64,000 bases of DNA from Notamacropus eugenii (Eukaryota > Chordata > Mammalia > Diprotodontia > Macropodidae). Where the stretch lies: positions 56,594,919-56,658,918 of the forward strand of contig NC_092875.1 of NCBI RefSeq assembly GCF_028372415.1. The letters are read 5' to 3'. Below are positions 1 through 10,779 of this stretch, piece by piece. Numbering within the stretch: the first letter of the stretch is position 1; each line of letters begins with the position of its first letter. Position numbers and translations under genes: made by a program. The notes below the pieces were generated by a model. That model did not search any database and was not told the DNA's origin. It was given only the letters and a program-made list of their open reading frames with translations.

Positions 1-112
1 AATAATAACACTTACCTCTCAGGGTTATTGTGAAGATCAAATGAAATATAGTTTGTCAAATACTTTGCAAACCCTGAATTGTTACATAAAAGCTAGTTAT
101 TATTATTAACGT
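1..112 (+). repeat. MIR/MON1-type CORE-SINE, 3' end
   Basis: The sequence shows the usual 3' segment of a CORE-SINE: a run resembling 'gttattgtgaagatcaaatg', then 'ctttgcaaaccctgaa', then 'gctagttattattatt'. It starts at the window edge, so its 5' part lies outside. It is old and diverged; no target duplication was found. Confidence 0.6.
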
Positions 113-1040
113 AAAATGTGTGTCTGTCATTGTCTAGTGTATGCAGGTCATCTAAGTCTGGGAATATTAAGGAGTTTTTTTAGTAACAGAGATGGAGTCT
201 CTATGAACACAAGGATGGTCCCCACCTATTCAGGGTACACGTCAATAACAAAAACATCTTTACAGCATTAACAGTTAGGTAACTCAATGAAATTGATTTA
301 CAACCTTACAAAAGGTACCCAAGGTAAGGGGTGGGCAGCAGGGGTGGGCCTTACATGCTGGCCAGTGTTGTGAGACAAGCAGGTTAGGAAGCTATAGTAG
401 CAGAAGCATCTCTCTGGACCACTGTGGCCATCCTCCTATTTGGGGCTCCTTGTACATAAATACCATCTGCCATACTATGGATTATAGGAGCAAGGCATAT
501 AAGTACTATCCCATACCATATAGACTCAGGGTATGAAACATATTCTGTCATGCTCTGAGGTTTGCCCCCTCCCTCCACCCCAGATTCTGGGGTCTGATCT
601 TAAGGAAGAGCAACATCCTCAAAAGTCACTTAAAAGAGGCAGTCGGTCCTTAGGGAGGGGAAGAGACAGAGGTGTGGACAGAGGTACAGAAAACTATTCC
701 ACACCCTGAAGTTCTTATCTCATTAGGTAAGTGGTGATGGGGCTGGCAGGGACCACTACTGAAATGTTTACAGAAAAACCATTGTACCCCTGTCTTATTA
801 TCATTTAGAGCATCAGGGAAGCATGATATCATTGAGCTTAATCATCCTGAAGAGGGACAAAACATAAGCTCTATGTTAAAATATTCTACCAGGTCTTTAT
901 CTAAAAGACACAAATGAATCTCACGTAGGTATGTAGAGGCAAGAATCCCTTAGCTCTGATCCCAGGTAACAATCCAGGTAAGACATCTTTTTGGAATAGC
1001 TAATATATACATTGTGGCTCAGCAGACAGAGAGGGACCTC
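113..1040. other. No recognised feature
   Basis: I see no gene, RNA gene or recognisable repeat here. Short open frames on the minus strand (for example 384-578) lack domain-like composition and look like chance. Confidence 0.5.
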
Positions 1041-1330
1041 AAAAATATATTATCAAATGAGATAATATTTGTAAAAGGCACTTAGATAATATGCACCTAA
1101 CACATACTAGGTGCTACATAGATGTTTATTCCCTTGTCTCTCTGCTCCCAACAAAGCCTGGGTTTAAGTCCCTCTTCTGACACATCCTGGCTGTGTGACC
1201 CTGGCTGAGCAAGTCATTTAACCACTAGGCAACTCTTTAAGTTGTAGAGAAACCTGTATTTGTACAAAGTGTTCCCCATGCCAGTGGATTCATAGGCCCT
1301 GTCCCTCTCCTTCTCCTAACTTCACCCTAT
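1041..1330 (+). repeat. MIR 3' scrap followed by a tRNA-derived/CORE SINE
   Basis: 1041-1125 resembles a MIR 3' end (gagataatatttgtaaaaggcactta). From about 1140 a second SINE runs through the typical 'ctggctgtgtgaccctgg' and 'caagtcatttaacc' core to a marsupial-type 'gttgtagagaaacctg' segment near 1330. Both are diverged. Confidence 0.5.
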
Positions 1331-1473
1331 TCAAGGCCTACAATGGCTAGTCTTATGGACTGACAGGTAGAAACACATCCATTCTTAACAGAGGAAAAGA
1401 ATCTAGGAGACTCTGTCATTGTGTTTGCAAGATGGTCACCTTGACCTTCCTCATAATCTCCACTATAGTACTG

Positions 1474-1700
1474 GTGCATAGATTGTTGTGGTCGTGTTTG
1501 CCCTTCATTCTCAAAGAGGACCATGACATCAGGGAGATGATGGCATGGCTTGAAGTTGACTTGGATATGAGTGAGGGAGGACTATGCAAGGTCACCAGCC
1601 TTACTTTCTCCTTCAGAGTCATCTGGGTCCAGTGGCCAGATATATTCATCAGGATGACTGGAGATGGCCCAGGATGCAATGGGAGACCCTGGCCCTTTTA
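1474..1700 (-). repeat. SINE 3' region with non-L1 LINE-like tail
   Basis: Read on the minus strand this ends in a tail of the form 'ggtcctctttgagaatgaag' followed by ACAAC-type repeats. It shares the middle 'gtcatcctgatgaatat' segment with the SINE at 41204-41524. The tail also resembles the 3' end of the LINE at 17093-18449, so the copy was probably moved by that LINE class. The tRNA head is not clear here. Confidence 0.6.
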
Positions 1701-3480
1701 GGCTAAAGTCTTTTCACATTCTCACTTGAGTGAAGCCCATTCAGTGAATAGGCCTCTTTAAGCAATGAGTCAAGGGATGGCTCCTTTAATTAAAAAAAAA
1801 ATCAAACTCTTCTATTTAGCACTCACCAGTTGGCAACCACTGACAGTTTCCCTTTGCATGGCAAATAGCTTGATTTGTCAACAAAGGCTTTTATCAGGAT
1901 CAAAGTGAGATGATGGGCAATATGTAAATCAATTCACAACCCCAAGAGATTCCACTTCACCCAATAAATTCCAGTACTTACAATTAAAACCAGATGCAAC
2001 TGTCTTGAAATCAACATTAATACCAACAGCTATTGGGATTTGTTCATAGCTGTTGCATAATGTATGACATTACATACATTAAAGTTTATTCAGTAAGGCT
2101 CACATTTCCATAGGGAAAATCTCCAAGCTCATTATTTAAATGCACTGTAGGAAGCTAATTTACCATATTAATAACTTTCCAAATATTCTTGGGTTTTGTG
2201 AACTTCACAGTCTCCTTGGGTTCTTAACTGGAACTTCCTTCTCCCACTATCAAACAAAATCTTTAACTGTCCTTTTTACATTTTAATAACTTGCAAACAA
2301 ATTTGCCAAAGTATCATATTCCCATCTGGTGGAAGAGAAGGGACAGGATCCAAATATGTTTAGACAATCTGTAAAAACAAGCCAATACTCAGGTGTATAA
2401 ATCAATAAAAATCCATCTTGCATTTTGTGAAAGGCAATCTAAAGTTTTAAGCCCCAAATAGTTTTCTAATTATCATGTTCAGAGGCCCTCCAAAAGTCCA
2501 TTCATTTCTGATTTTAATTTTTAGGCTTCAAATTCAGCAAGATTTTCAGCTATTTCAACTGCCTTTTCTGTACTTTATCAGCTATAAAGTGACATTTATT
2601 CTCCCTGCCTTTAGAGAACTTAGAAATGAAAGTAACTGGTTTGAGATCGTGATTAGTCAATACCTGTTTCACACTTAATTGTACTTCTATTTTTTTCTAT
2701 TTCTCAAGGTCACTGACTTATTTATCAAAAACAAATTAACTCTTCATATAGTAGTCTCACAAATACATGCAATCATTACTCAGAGGGAGCACTATGTCCC
2801 CCAGATTAACGTTTCCATGACGTGATAGTTCTTATAAAGCAATCACGGTATTCACATCAAAGAGAATTCAGCCCCTTAAGGCTATATTTACATAATACGA
2901 CAATCAACCCAAAACGTTAATAGCACAGTTTTACAAATCTTTTCAAAATTATAATGTTTGGAATTTATAAATGTAGCATTAATAGAAAATAATCCCACAA
3001 ACAAATAAAACATAGTGATATTAGTCTGATTATAGTCCAGTTCAATACACCTCCAAATTATCTACATAGACAAAAATTTCATGCATATATCTCCCGATTT
3101 TGACATTCTTTGCAATTTTGCATTCAAAAGTTAGCACAGAGTATTGATCAGTTTTAATGTCAACATTGTCCATCAATTCCTATGCAAAAGGCAAGTCAAC
3201 TATGTCATGGATAATAATCATGCTTAATTACTCTATCAAACTCAATGTCAATCTGGCTTAAATTACTGAATTTTGAGAGTGTTCCAAGACTGCAGTTTCC
3301 TTTTCCAAATCGACAGGAGGATACAAGGATCTGTAAAACTGAACACAAAATCATTAGAGCTCTTTCCAATTCCCTGAAGAGGAATTCAGCATAAACTCAA
3401 TTTTTCTCCCTTTATAATGTGTAAAAGCTATTTCATGCTGAGGAGATACTTCCCACTGGACTTCCATGCTACTTTGCATA
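1701..3480. other. Unassigned AT-rich stretch
   Basis: No reading frame of interest and no repeat I can name. The scattered A/T-rich text could be an old retroelement, but I found no terminal repeats or coding remnant. Confidence 0.4.
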
Positions 3481-3605
3481 ATGTTAGTTTATTTCTCATA
3501 TATTAGATTAGATCACACATTGAGGGTATGGTCTATTGTCATATTTATCTTTGTGTAAGGATTATAAGCAGGGAATAAATAGTAGATGCTTAATAAATGT
3601 GTGGA
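3481..3605 (+). repeat. L2 LINE 3' end fragment
   Basis: The segment ends in an L2-like 'agatgcttaataaatgtgtg', typical of the L2 3' terminus, followed by a short MIR-like scrap (gtgctttgcaatatag) to about 3650. Diverged and short. Confidence 0.4.
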
Positions 3606-3709
3606 CCGTGTTCAGTGATATAAAGTGCTTTGCAATATAGAAGCATGAGTGGTTCCTACTATTTTATTATCAGTAAAGTTTCTGATTCCTTAGGGGCACC
3701 CATATTTCC

Positions 3710-3732
3710 ACTTTGTGGACTCTTCTTGGCAG
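3710..3732 (+). other. Splice acceptor for OR coding exon
   Basis: A pyrimidine-rich run ends in 'ttcttggcag' with the AG at 3731-3732, 13 bases before the ATG at 3746. OR genes commonly have upstream non-coding exons spliced just ahead of the coding exon. This acceptor supports the ATG at 3746 over the in-frame ATG at 3713, which would lie in the intron. Confidence 0.6.
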
Positions 3733-3745
3733 ACACATCAGCTAC

Positions 3746-4684
3746 ATGAGACAAGACAACCACACAAGTGTATCAGAATTCCTCCTTCTGGGACTTTCAG
3801 AGAGGCCAGACCAACAGTGGCTGCTCTTTGGGCTCTTCCTGACCATGTACATGGTCACCGTAGTTGGGAACCTGCTCATCATCCTGGCCATTTATTCTGA
3901 CTCCCACCTCCACACCCCCATGTACTTCTTCCTTTCCAACTTGTCCTTGGTGGATCTCTGTCAAGCATCCACTACAATGCCTAAGATGTTGATCAATATT
4001 CTGACACACAGCAAGGCCATCTCCTATGCTGGCTGCCTAATGCAAATGTATTCTTTTCATTTGTTTGGAACCATGGACAGCTTTCTCCTTGCCGTCATGG
4101 CCTATGATCGTTTTGTAGCCATCTGCCACCCACTGCGCTATGCGACCATCATGAGCCCTCGACTCTGCATCCTGCTTGTGGGAGGACCCTGGAGTGTCAC
4201 CAACCTCCAGTCGGTGGTGCACACCTCCCTGATGGCAAAGTTAACCTTTTGTGCAGATAACAAAATCCCCCACTTCTTCTGTGACCTCATGCCCCTGCTG
4301 AAGCTCTCTTGCTCTGAAACCCACATTAATGAGTTGGTGGTTTTAGTCTTTGGTGTCTTTATGGGCATAAGTCCCCTGGTGTGCATCCTTCTCTCCTATA
4401 TCTGCATTTTCTTTGCTGTTCTGAGGATTCCCTCTGCTGAGGGAAAACGGAAAGCCTTCTCCACTTGTGGTTCTCACCTCACTGTGGTCTTACTCTTTTA
4501 TGGAACTATTTTTGCTGTTTACCTGCAGCCCTCAGGACCTTCATCTCCAGAGAAGGACAAGGCAGCTGCCGTGATGTGTGCAGTGGTCATACCGATGCTG
4601 AATCCCTTCATCTACAGCCTGAGAAATAGGGACATGAAGGGGGCTTTGAGGAAACTGTTCAGCAGAACATCATCCTCACAGTAA
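3746..4684 (+). CDS. Olfactory receptor, OR1-like (class II)
   Basis: A seven-helix odorant receptor of the olfactory neuron cilium, expected to signal through Golf and adenylyl cyclase III. The frame is uninterrupted for 312 residues, the usual OR length. Visible signatures: N-glycosylation site at N5 (NHT), GN at 41-42 in TM1, [13 protein letters not shown] at 55-67, [12 protein letters not shown] at 118-129 (end of TM3), SY at 217-218 in TM5, [10 protein letters not shown] at 236-245 (TM6) and PMLNPFIY at 283-290 (TM7). Cysteines 97 and 179 can make the conserved loop disulfide; C169 and C189 are the extra loop pair. The C-terminal tail RNRDMKGALRKL resembles OR1 members such as OR1M1/OR1I1, recalled rather than searched. 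An in-frame ATG at 3713 precedes the acceptor at 3732, so I start at 3746. It is on the opposite strand from the two OR7-like genes. No damage seen. Ligand unknown. Confidence 0.95.
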   Translation: MRQDNHTSVSEFLLLGLSERPDQQWLLFGLFLTMYMVTVVGNLLIILAIYSDSHLHTPMYFFLSNLSLVDLCQASTTMPKMLINILTHSKAISYAGCLMQMYSFHLFGTMDSFLLAVMAYDRFVAICHPLRYATIMSPRLCILLVGGPWSVTNLQSVVHTSLMAKLTFCADNKIPHFFCDLMPLLKLSCSETHINELVVLVFGVFMGISPLVCILLSYICIFFAVLRIPSAEGKRKAFSTCGSHLTVVLLFYGTIFAVYLQPSGPSSPEKDKAAAVMCAVVIPMLNPFIYSLRNRDMKGALRKLFSRTSSSQ

Positions 4685-4849
4685 TGGAGTCATAGACGTG
4701 GGGGGACACGAGACCCATGTCTCCATGAACACCATGAGACAATCAACCTAAGGCAGGCAGCTTCCTGTTTTTAACATTGGTCACTTTTGTTACTACAGCC
4801 CAAGGTCTTGAGGTAATTCACTTTAGTCATCCCTTCAGGATCACAGTAG

Positions 4850-4960
4850 GGAGTACCACATTTTAAGAGTGATATTGGCAAGTTGGAGATCATCTTAGAA
4901 AGGACAACCGGCATCAGATGAAGGGACTAGGGATGCTCAGCCTGGAGAAGAAAAATCTAA
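4850..4960 (+). repeat. CR1/L3 LINE fragment
   Basis: Contains the characteristic CR1/L3 3' text 'gatgctcagcctggagaag' after an 'aggacaacc...gatgaagggactagg' segment. Short, 5'-truncated and diverged; it may extend weakly to about 5130. Confidence 0.45.
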
Positions 4961-5190
4961 TGAGACACAATAGTTTTGAGCATCCAAGTCTACTACTCGA
5001 GTAGAAGAGGGCTTCCTGGAGACAGTATCCCAGGTTCTCAGATGGAACTTGAAAGGTCATCTAGTCCAAACCATACAGAAGTAGAAGAAGCATCTGTGAT
5101 ATTATCAACCTGGGGGAGTTCAAGGATGGGAACTGGATTCCAACTATGTCTCATTAGTTAAGTGCTTGGGAAGCTATCAAAGATTAAATG

Positions 5191-5238
5191 ATTTGCACAT
5201 GTTTATATAACATCATTTGCACATGTTTATATAACATA
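5191..5238 (+). repeat. 24-bp tandem duplication
   Basis: The unit atttgcacatgtttatataa plus 'cat' and one base occurs twice in direct succession (5191-5214, 5215-5238), differing only at the last base. Confidence 0.85.
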
Positions 5239-5239
5239 T

Positions 5240-5312
5240 ATAACATCAGAGGCAGGATTTTGACTCACATCTTCCTACCTCCAAGTCTAGTACTCAATCC
5301 ACTATACAACAT
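5240..5312 (-). repeat. MIR fragment
   Basis: Text of the form 'gaggcaggattttgactcacatcttcctacctccaag' is the antisense MIR core; short and old. Confidence 0.45.
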
Positions 5313-5469
5313 TGCCTCATACTTCAACACCAACAAAAACTTATTGAGCCACAAAGTGGCAGAGCCATTGTTGATCTGTATTGGTAGAAGGCATTTCTTC
5401 ACTGAGAGTTCCATGAGCCAGTGACTGGCAGCTCCAGTTCATTTTTTTAAAATTATCAACAAAAAAATC

Positions 5470-5866
5470 CCTATATGACACCTTAGACATCTACCTGAAA
5501 AGCTCCAGTGCTGGAGAGCTCATCGTCTCCTGAGGCCACTTATTCCACTTTTGAACAACTCTATTTATTAGGAAGTTGTTTCTTACATCACGGAAGGAGT
5601 CTCTCTCTTTGAAATTTCCTCCCATTGTTTTCAGCTCTGCCCCTCTGGATGTAAGAACAAGTCTAAACTCTCTTCAGATACTTGAAGACAACTATTATGT
5701 CTGTCTGTGTCCCCACCCCATCCTCAAGTCTTCTCCAAGCTAAACATACATTTGTGTGTTTACAAACAATCCTTGTATGGCCAGTCTTCAGTCCTCTAAC
5801 CATTCTGGTTGTCCTCCTTGGGGTGTATTCCATTTGCCAATGACCTTCACAGAAAATTGTGCATGT

Positions 5867-5926
<60 letters not shown>

Positions 5927-6393
5927 CACACACAACTGTGCAGGTTATGTCTATTCAGTGCAGAGTACAGTGGGGTGATCATCTCCCTGGTTCTAGATAC
6001 CACTCCTCTATTAACATCTAAGAAAATGACCTATTGTGGGCAGCCATATCACACTCTGGGTTCACTAATCTTACAGCCCACTAAAACCCCACATGCTTTT
6101 GGGTGTAACTCCTGTTCCAAGTACACTTCCCCCATCCTGTACTTCTGAAGTTTCATTTAACCCAGTGATCCCTGTTAAATTCCATCTTATTACATCGTTC
6201 TAGCCCAATAGGTCTTATGAAATACTGACTTTGTCACCTAATGTGTTATAGTGATCTGTCCCAACTCTATGTTATTCAAAGAGTTGATGAATATGTCATC
6301 AGTGTTCTTATCCCAATCACTGACAAAAAGTTTAAACACCACAGGTCAGTGGAAAGATCCCTGAGACACTCCACCAAAAACCTCCCTCCAAGA
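5470..6393 (-). mobile_element. CR1/L3 LINE 3' region (left part)
   Basis: Antisense CR1/L3: phrases equivalent to 'aacttcctaataaatagag', 'ctcaggagacgatgagctc' and the upstream 'ctctagtggagtgtctcaggg' type segment near 6355-6375. A TG microsatellite interrupts it at 5867-5933. It stops at 6393 where a hAT transposon begins, and its continuation is found at 9512-9555. Confidence 0.7.
5867..5933. repeat. (TG)n/(TA)n microsatellite
   Basis: Alternating TA, then TG repeats, then TATA and CACA. It generates spurious Val/Cys-rich and His/Thr-rich reading frames on both strands. Confidence 0.95.
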
Positions 6394-6465
6394 CAAGGCT
6401 TCTTAACCTTCTGTCCTGGACCCCCTTTGGCAGCTTGGTCAATCATTTCTGGGAATAATGTATTT

Positions 6466-9175
6466 TTTTTTCAAAGATGAAGTCAAAACATTTATTTAGA
6501 TACTAGATCCTAGAAAGCCAAAATCATCATAGTAACAAAGAAAACTATACACATTATCAATGCAGGTAGCACAGCCATCCCCAAGCCTTCCCTTCATCAG
6601 GCCTCCCCACAAACTCCGTTAGACAAAATTGTTCCCTCTCTCACTCACACTAGCTGCTCTGCCTGCTTTCTCTCTCAGTTCTACCTCACTCTCTCTTCCT
6701 GCCCCATCCATTTGGCAAGCTCCTCCCACCATTGGCTCCATGTGACTCAAGGTGTGGGCTGGGCCAAAACTCAGAACAGGTTACATGGGCCTATTAAGGG
6801 GCAGGGAAAATCTTCAAATCCCTTACCATTACATTTGGCCCCAAGATCTTTCATGTTCATTAATAGGTCAATAGGAGTTTAGGGGTAACTGGAATCAACA
6901 CAACTTTACAACAATGTAACAAAGATAACATAAAATAAATACACAAAAGTATCTTAGGGTAGGGGCTTGAGTACAAACACCTCATCGTTCCCCACTCAAA
7001 CAAATGGGACCCAAAATCCCTTGGGATAAAGAGTGAAGTTCTCTTCTTCTATAACTATTTCCTGCTGAGATTAGATGTAGAGCTGTTCCTGACCCAAGAG
7101 GTCCCATTCAAAGGGTCAATTCTTTAGCCAGTATTTGGAGTGTGGTCAATGACAGGTCCAAGGATGATGTAAGGTAGCTTGTATCCGGAACATGGTCAAT
7201 GCCAGGTTGAGGGGTGACATATTATAGTCTTAGACAGAGAGTAACATACAGCTTGGGCAATCAGTCATCTACAAGTGGAGAACACTAAGCCTGCAGAAGA
7301 CAAATCTAGCAAACAGTTTAAACAAATAAAAAATGTCAAAAAGAATAAGGAGACAATAACCAGAAATAGTAAGTATAGCATCAATTGTACTTCTGGAGTC
7401 CAGGAATCCTCTAGAACTGCATTAATTCCTATCTTCCTTCCTGTAGGATTTCCCTATATAAGAGAGGCCTGTACTCCAGTATCTATTAATGTCTTAGTTA
7501 CAGTAGTTGGTTCATTGTTTTAGCATATGTTTAAACTGATATGAGGTCTGTAACCTTATCTGTGTATTCCTTTTTTTAAAATTTATTTTAAGTTTTCAAC
7601 ATTCATTTCCACAAAATTTTCCGTTTCAAATTTTCTCCCCATCTCTTCCCTCCTCCAACCCCAAAATGCCTTGAATTCTTATTGCCCCTTCCACCAATGT
7701 GCCCATGCTTCTAACACCCCTTCCTTCCCTTATCTTCATCTTATCTCTTGTCCTACAGTGCAAGATAAATTTCTGTACCCCTTTACCTGCATTTCTTATT
7801 TGCTAGTTATACGCAAAAACAGTTATCTACATTTGTTCCTAAAATGTTGAGTTCCAACTTCTCTTCCTTCCTCCCTCCCCACCCATCCCCACTGAGAAGA
7901 CAATTAATTCAATATAGGCTATATATGTGTAATTTTGAAAATGACTTCCGTAATAGTCATGTTGTATAAGACTAACTATATTTCCCTCCATCTTATCTTG
8001 CACCCCATTTCTTCTGTTCACTCTTTGACCTTATTCCTCCCCAACAGTGTTTACTTCTAGTTGCTCCTTCCTCCCATTTGTCCTCCCTTCCATCATCCCC
8101 CGCATCCTGCATATCCCCTTCTCCTCTACTTTCCTGTAGCATAAGATAGGCTTTCGTAACTCTCTCCTTTAGCAAGCTGTTGACTCACTTTTCATGATTT
8201 TCTTGCATCACTCTTAATTTCCCTTCCAAATTTTTCCTCCACCTCTCCTACATGACTTTCAAAGTCCTTTTTGAGCTCTTCAGTGGCCTGAGACAATGGC
8301 ATATTTATTTTGGAGTTTTGGATGCAGAAGCCTTGACTTTTATCTCATCCCCTGATGGTAAACATTGTTCTTCCTCATCTGAAAGGATGGGAGAGAATAC
8401 CTGTTCACTAAGAAAGTAACCTTCTATAGTCTTATTTTTTTCCCTTTTTTGGGCATTTTCCCAACCAGTTACTTGAATTTTGGGTCCTTTGTCAAGAGTA
8501 GGGTATACTCTGGGAACCTGTAAGTTCCCAGTTCCTCCAAGGTGATAAAATCAAGGGAGAGGAGTTTACTCCCTGACCTGACTGGTGGCTGAGATACAGA
8601 TCAGCTGCTCAATTCCCTCAGGGTCTTTAGGTGGGGGCAGGGCCTCCTCTCAGGGCTGAGGTTCAGATCTACAGCTCAACAGCCTGCAGGGCTTTATCCA
8701 ACAATGGAAGCCAGCCACTGCCAGCCTGGCCACCATAGCCACTGCAGCTGCTGCTGCTGCCACCTGGGCTGTTGCCTGGAGCTGGGGCTAGGGGAAAACC
8801 TTGCTCCCTTTTCATGGAGATAAAAAAGCTCTCTCACTGACCTTTGAAACTGTCTTTGGCTCCTGTGAGTTGAGGAATTGGGAACCGCCGCTTCTCCTGG
8901 GGATTCTGCTCCCAAAGCCTGCTGTGGTCCTCCTCCCTACTCTGCACTGCCAAGGCTGTGCTGGGCTCAGCTCCTCATCCCTGTGTGACAGACCTTTCCC
9001 TTTCCCATCAGCCTTCCAGGTCACCCTGAGCTGGAAATCTCCTCCACTCTGTCATTCTGTGTCTTTGCCTGTTCTAGAATTTGTTGAGAGACTTTCTTTA
9101 CATGTATTTTATGGACTGTGGGGGAAGAGCTCCAGTATGTGCATTTTTCTACTCCTCCATCTTGGCTCCATGCCC
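6466..9175 (-). mobile_element. HAL1-like (half-L1) insertion with apparent 3' transduction
   Basis: Read on the minus strand it starts at a GGAGCCAAGATGG box (complement at 9157-9169), continues through 5' UTR and the N-terminal part of ORF1 (about 8180-8440), then jumps at about 8170 directly to the family 3' UTR, ending with a short A-run near 7569-7575. It then continues for about 1.1 kb of unrelated DNA to a second poly(A) (T9-10 at 6462-6470) preceded 20 bases away by AATAAA (complement at 6491-6496). Near-identical flanks, ctgg(g)aataatgtattt at 6448-6465 and 9176-9191, bracket the whole block and not the HAL1 part alone. I infer one insertion event of an internally deleted source that read through its own poly(A) signal. 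Confidence 0.65.
6473..7560. mobile_element. Possible LTR-retroelement fossil within the transduced block
   Basis: Unlike the HAL1 part, this stretch has LTR-like composition up to about 6832 and then 'tttggccccaag', which weakly resembles a retroviral primer-binding site. No coding part is recognisable and both edges are uncertain. It may instead be ordinary flanking DNA of the HAL1 source locus. Confidence 0.25.
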
Positions 9176-9236
9176 CTGGAATAATGTATTTATATGAATA
9201 AAATAAAATACAAATGTCTATGTTTGATACAAATGT

Positions 9237-9300
9237 TCAATGAGATAATATATGTAAAGTGCTTTGTGATACATAACATGAGCTATTATTATTTATTATA
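9237..9300 (+). repeat. MIR 3' fragment inside the hAT element
   Basis: 'gagataatatatgtaaagtg' and 'gctattattatttatt' are the standard MIR 3' end; short. Confidence 0.5.
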
Positions 9301-9511
9301 ATATTTTAAAAGTTCCTGATCACTTAGGTCTGTATTTCCATTTCATGTATCTTTCCTAGAAGATATATTACAATTAATTACAAAGGAATTACAAAGGAAA
9401 CTAGTTATACTGAAATGCAGGTTATATATCTATATCTATCTATATACCTATAGAGGTATACACTTTTTTTTTAAGTTCACAGACCCCAGATTAAGAACCA
9501 CTGCTCTAGGA

Positions 9512-9555
9512 TGACATTTCCTTTGAGTCTAATCATTCAATCAACTGCACCTCCA
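9512..9555 (-). mobile_element. CR1/L3 LINE (right part)
   Basis: 'atgacatttcctttgagtct' followed by 'catt caatcaactg' resumes the CR1/L3 text that stops at 6393, so the hAT element inserted into this LINE. Confidence 0.55.
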
Positions 9556-10295
9556 TAAGATCTCTCCCTTTTGTCCCCTTCTCTCTTTTCTCACCATAAT
9601 CACCTTAGCTCAGGCCTTTCCAGTCTCTTACCTGGCCTACTCAAAAGCCTCATCTTGTTCTTCTTATCTCAAATATTTACCCTAGCCAACTTATACTCTA
9701 CACATCTGCCAGAGCAATCTTGCTAAAGCATAAGCCCCATCATGTCACTGTTCTACTCAATCAACTCTCATGGTTCCCTATCAGCTTGACAATTACATTC
9801 AAACTCCTCTGCTTAACATTTAAAGCCTTTTGTAACCCAGATACACATCTCCCCTTTATACACTCTATGGTCCAGCCAAATTGACTGCATGCATCCTAAT
9901 AATGCATGATATCCGATTTCACTTTTCCATGCTTTAGCAAAAGCTGACTGTTCACCTGGAGTGCATCCTCTCACCTCCATCTCTTAGAATATCTGTTTTC
10001 CATCAAACGTCAGCTCAGATATCACCTCCTACATAAAACCTTTCCTCTCTTACCTCCTATTCCTATTTCTTCTAGCTCTCAAATGATCTTGCATTTATTT
10101 CACAGTTATTTTATGTATATTATATATATATATATACATATATGTATGTATATGTGTTCTCTCCCTTGATAGAATATAATTTCCTTACAAGCAGAGACTT
10201 GGAATTTAATTTAACTTCTGTGTCTGAATCTATATGGTTCTTCACACTGTCTGAGAAATAGAAAGCAGTTAATAAATGCTTCTTAACTAATTAAA
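9556..10295 (+). mobile_element. L2 LINE 3' end
   Basis: Long L2 match in sense: 'agcaatcttgctaaagcata', 'catcatgtcactgttctact', 'catttaaagccttttgtaac' and the terminal 'gttaataaatgcttcttaac'. A TA microsatellite lies at about 10115-10155. Old and diverged. Confidence 0.75.
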
Positions 10296-10639
10296 TTTTT
10301 GACTGATTGAGATGTGGAGCTGGGACAATGTATGAATCTAGTCTAGCCCAGCCCTTGGGACCTGTACTTCATGTATTTATTGATTCATTCTCCACTAACA
10401 ATCCTTTCTTTGTGGCATCTCAAGACTGCCCAAACTGATACCACCCTTCATCATCACAGAACCTTGAAGTCAGTTGTACTTTCTTTTCTCCTCTAATTTT
10501 ATAATTCAATTTACTTTTTTTCCTTTTCTTTTCTTTCTTTATTTTATTCCTTATATCTGTGATTTCCTTGCTATGAGCAATTCCCAGTGAAGGAACTCCC
10601 TCTACCAAGGTAGTTCAGAAATTTAAATTCCTAGATAAT

Positions 10640-10740
10640 TACCAAGAGCACTGAAAGCTTATGTCATTTACCCAGGACGTGTCACAGGCAAAATCTGAAC
10701 ACAACTCTTCCTGACTCAAGGCTGCCTCTCCACCAAGATG
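10640..10740 (-). repeat. MIR fragment
   Basis: Antisense MIR core with the 'tcatttacccaggacgtgtc' and 'ctcttcctgactcaaggctg' segments. Confidence 0.55.
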
Positions 10741-10779
10741 AGTTAGTTAAAAATCAGCTTCTTTCTTGTTTTGTCTTAT

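Larger units (their letters stand above)
6394..9503. mobile_element. hAT-type DNA transposon (non-autonomous), split by a LINE insertion
   Basis: The left end 'caaggcttcttaacctt' (6394) is an imperfect inverted match of the right end '...ttaagaaccactg' (ending 9503). Flanking 8-mers ctccaaga (6386-6393) and ctctagga (9504-9511) differ by two transitions, which fits the 8-bp target duplication of hAT elements. No transposase is visible. Transposon DNA is 6394-6465 plus about 9192-9503; the rest is the later LINE insertion. It sits inside CR1/L3 sequence. Confidence 0.7.

Noticed and set aside
5663-6148. 90- and 130-codon frames across the TG repeat
   Set aside because: They run through a microsatellite and antisense CR1/L3 sequence; no domain.
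8694-9184. Several 70-127 codon frames
   Set aside because: They lie in the GC-richer 5' UTR of the HAL1 insertion; analogous frames occur in the same UTR at 33250-33594.
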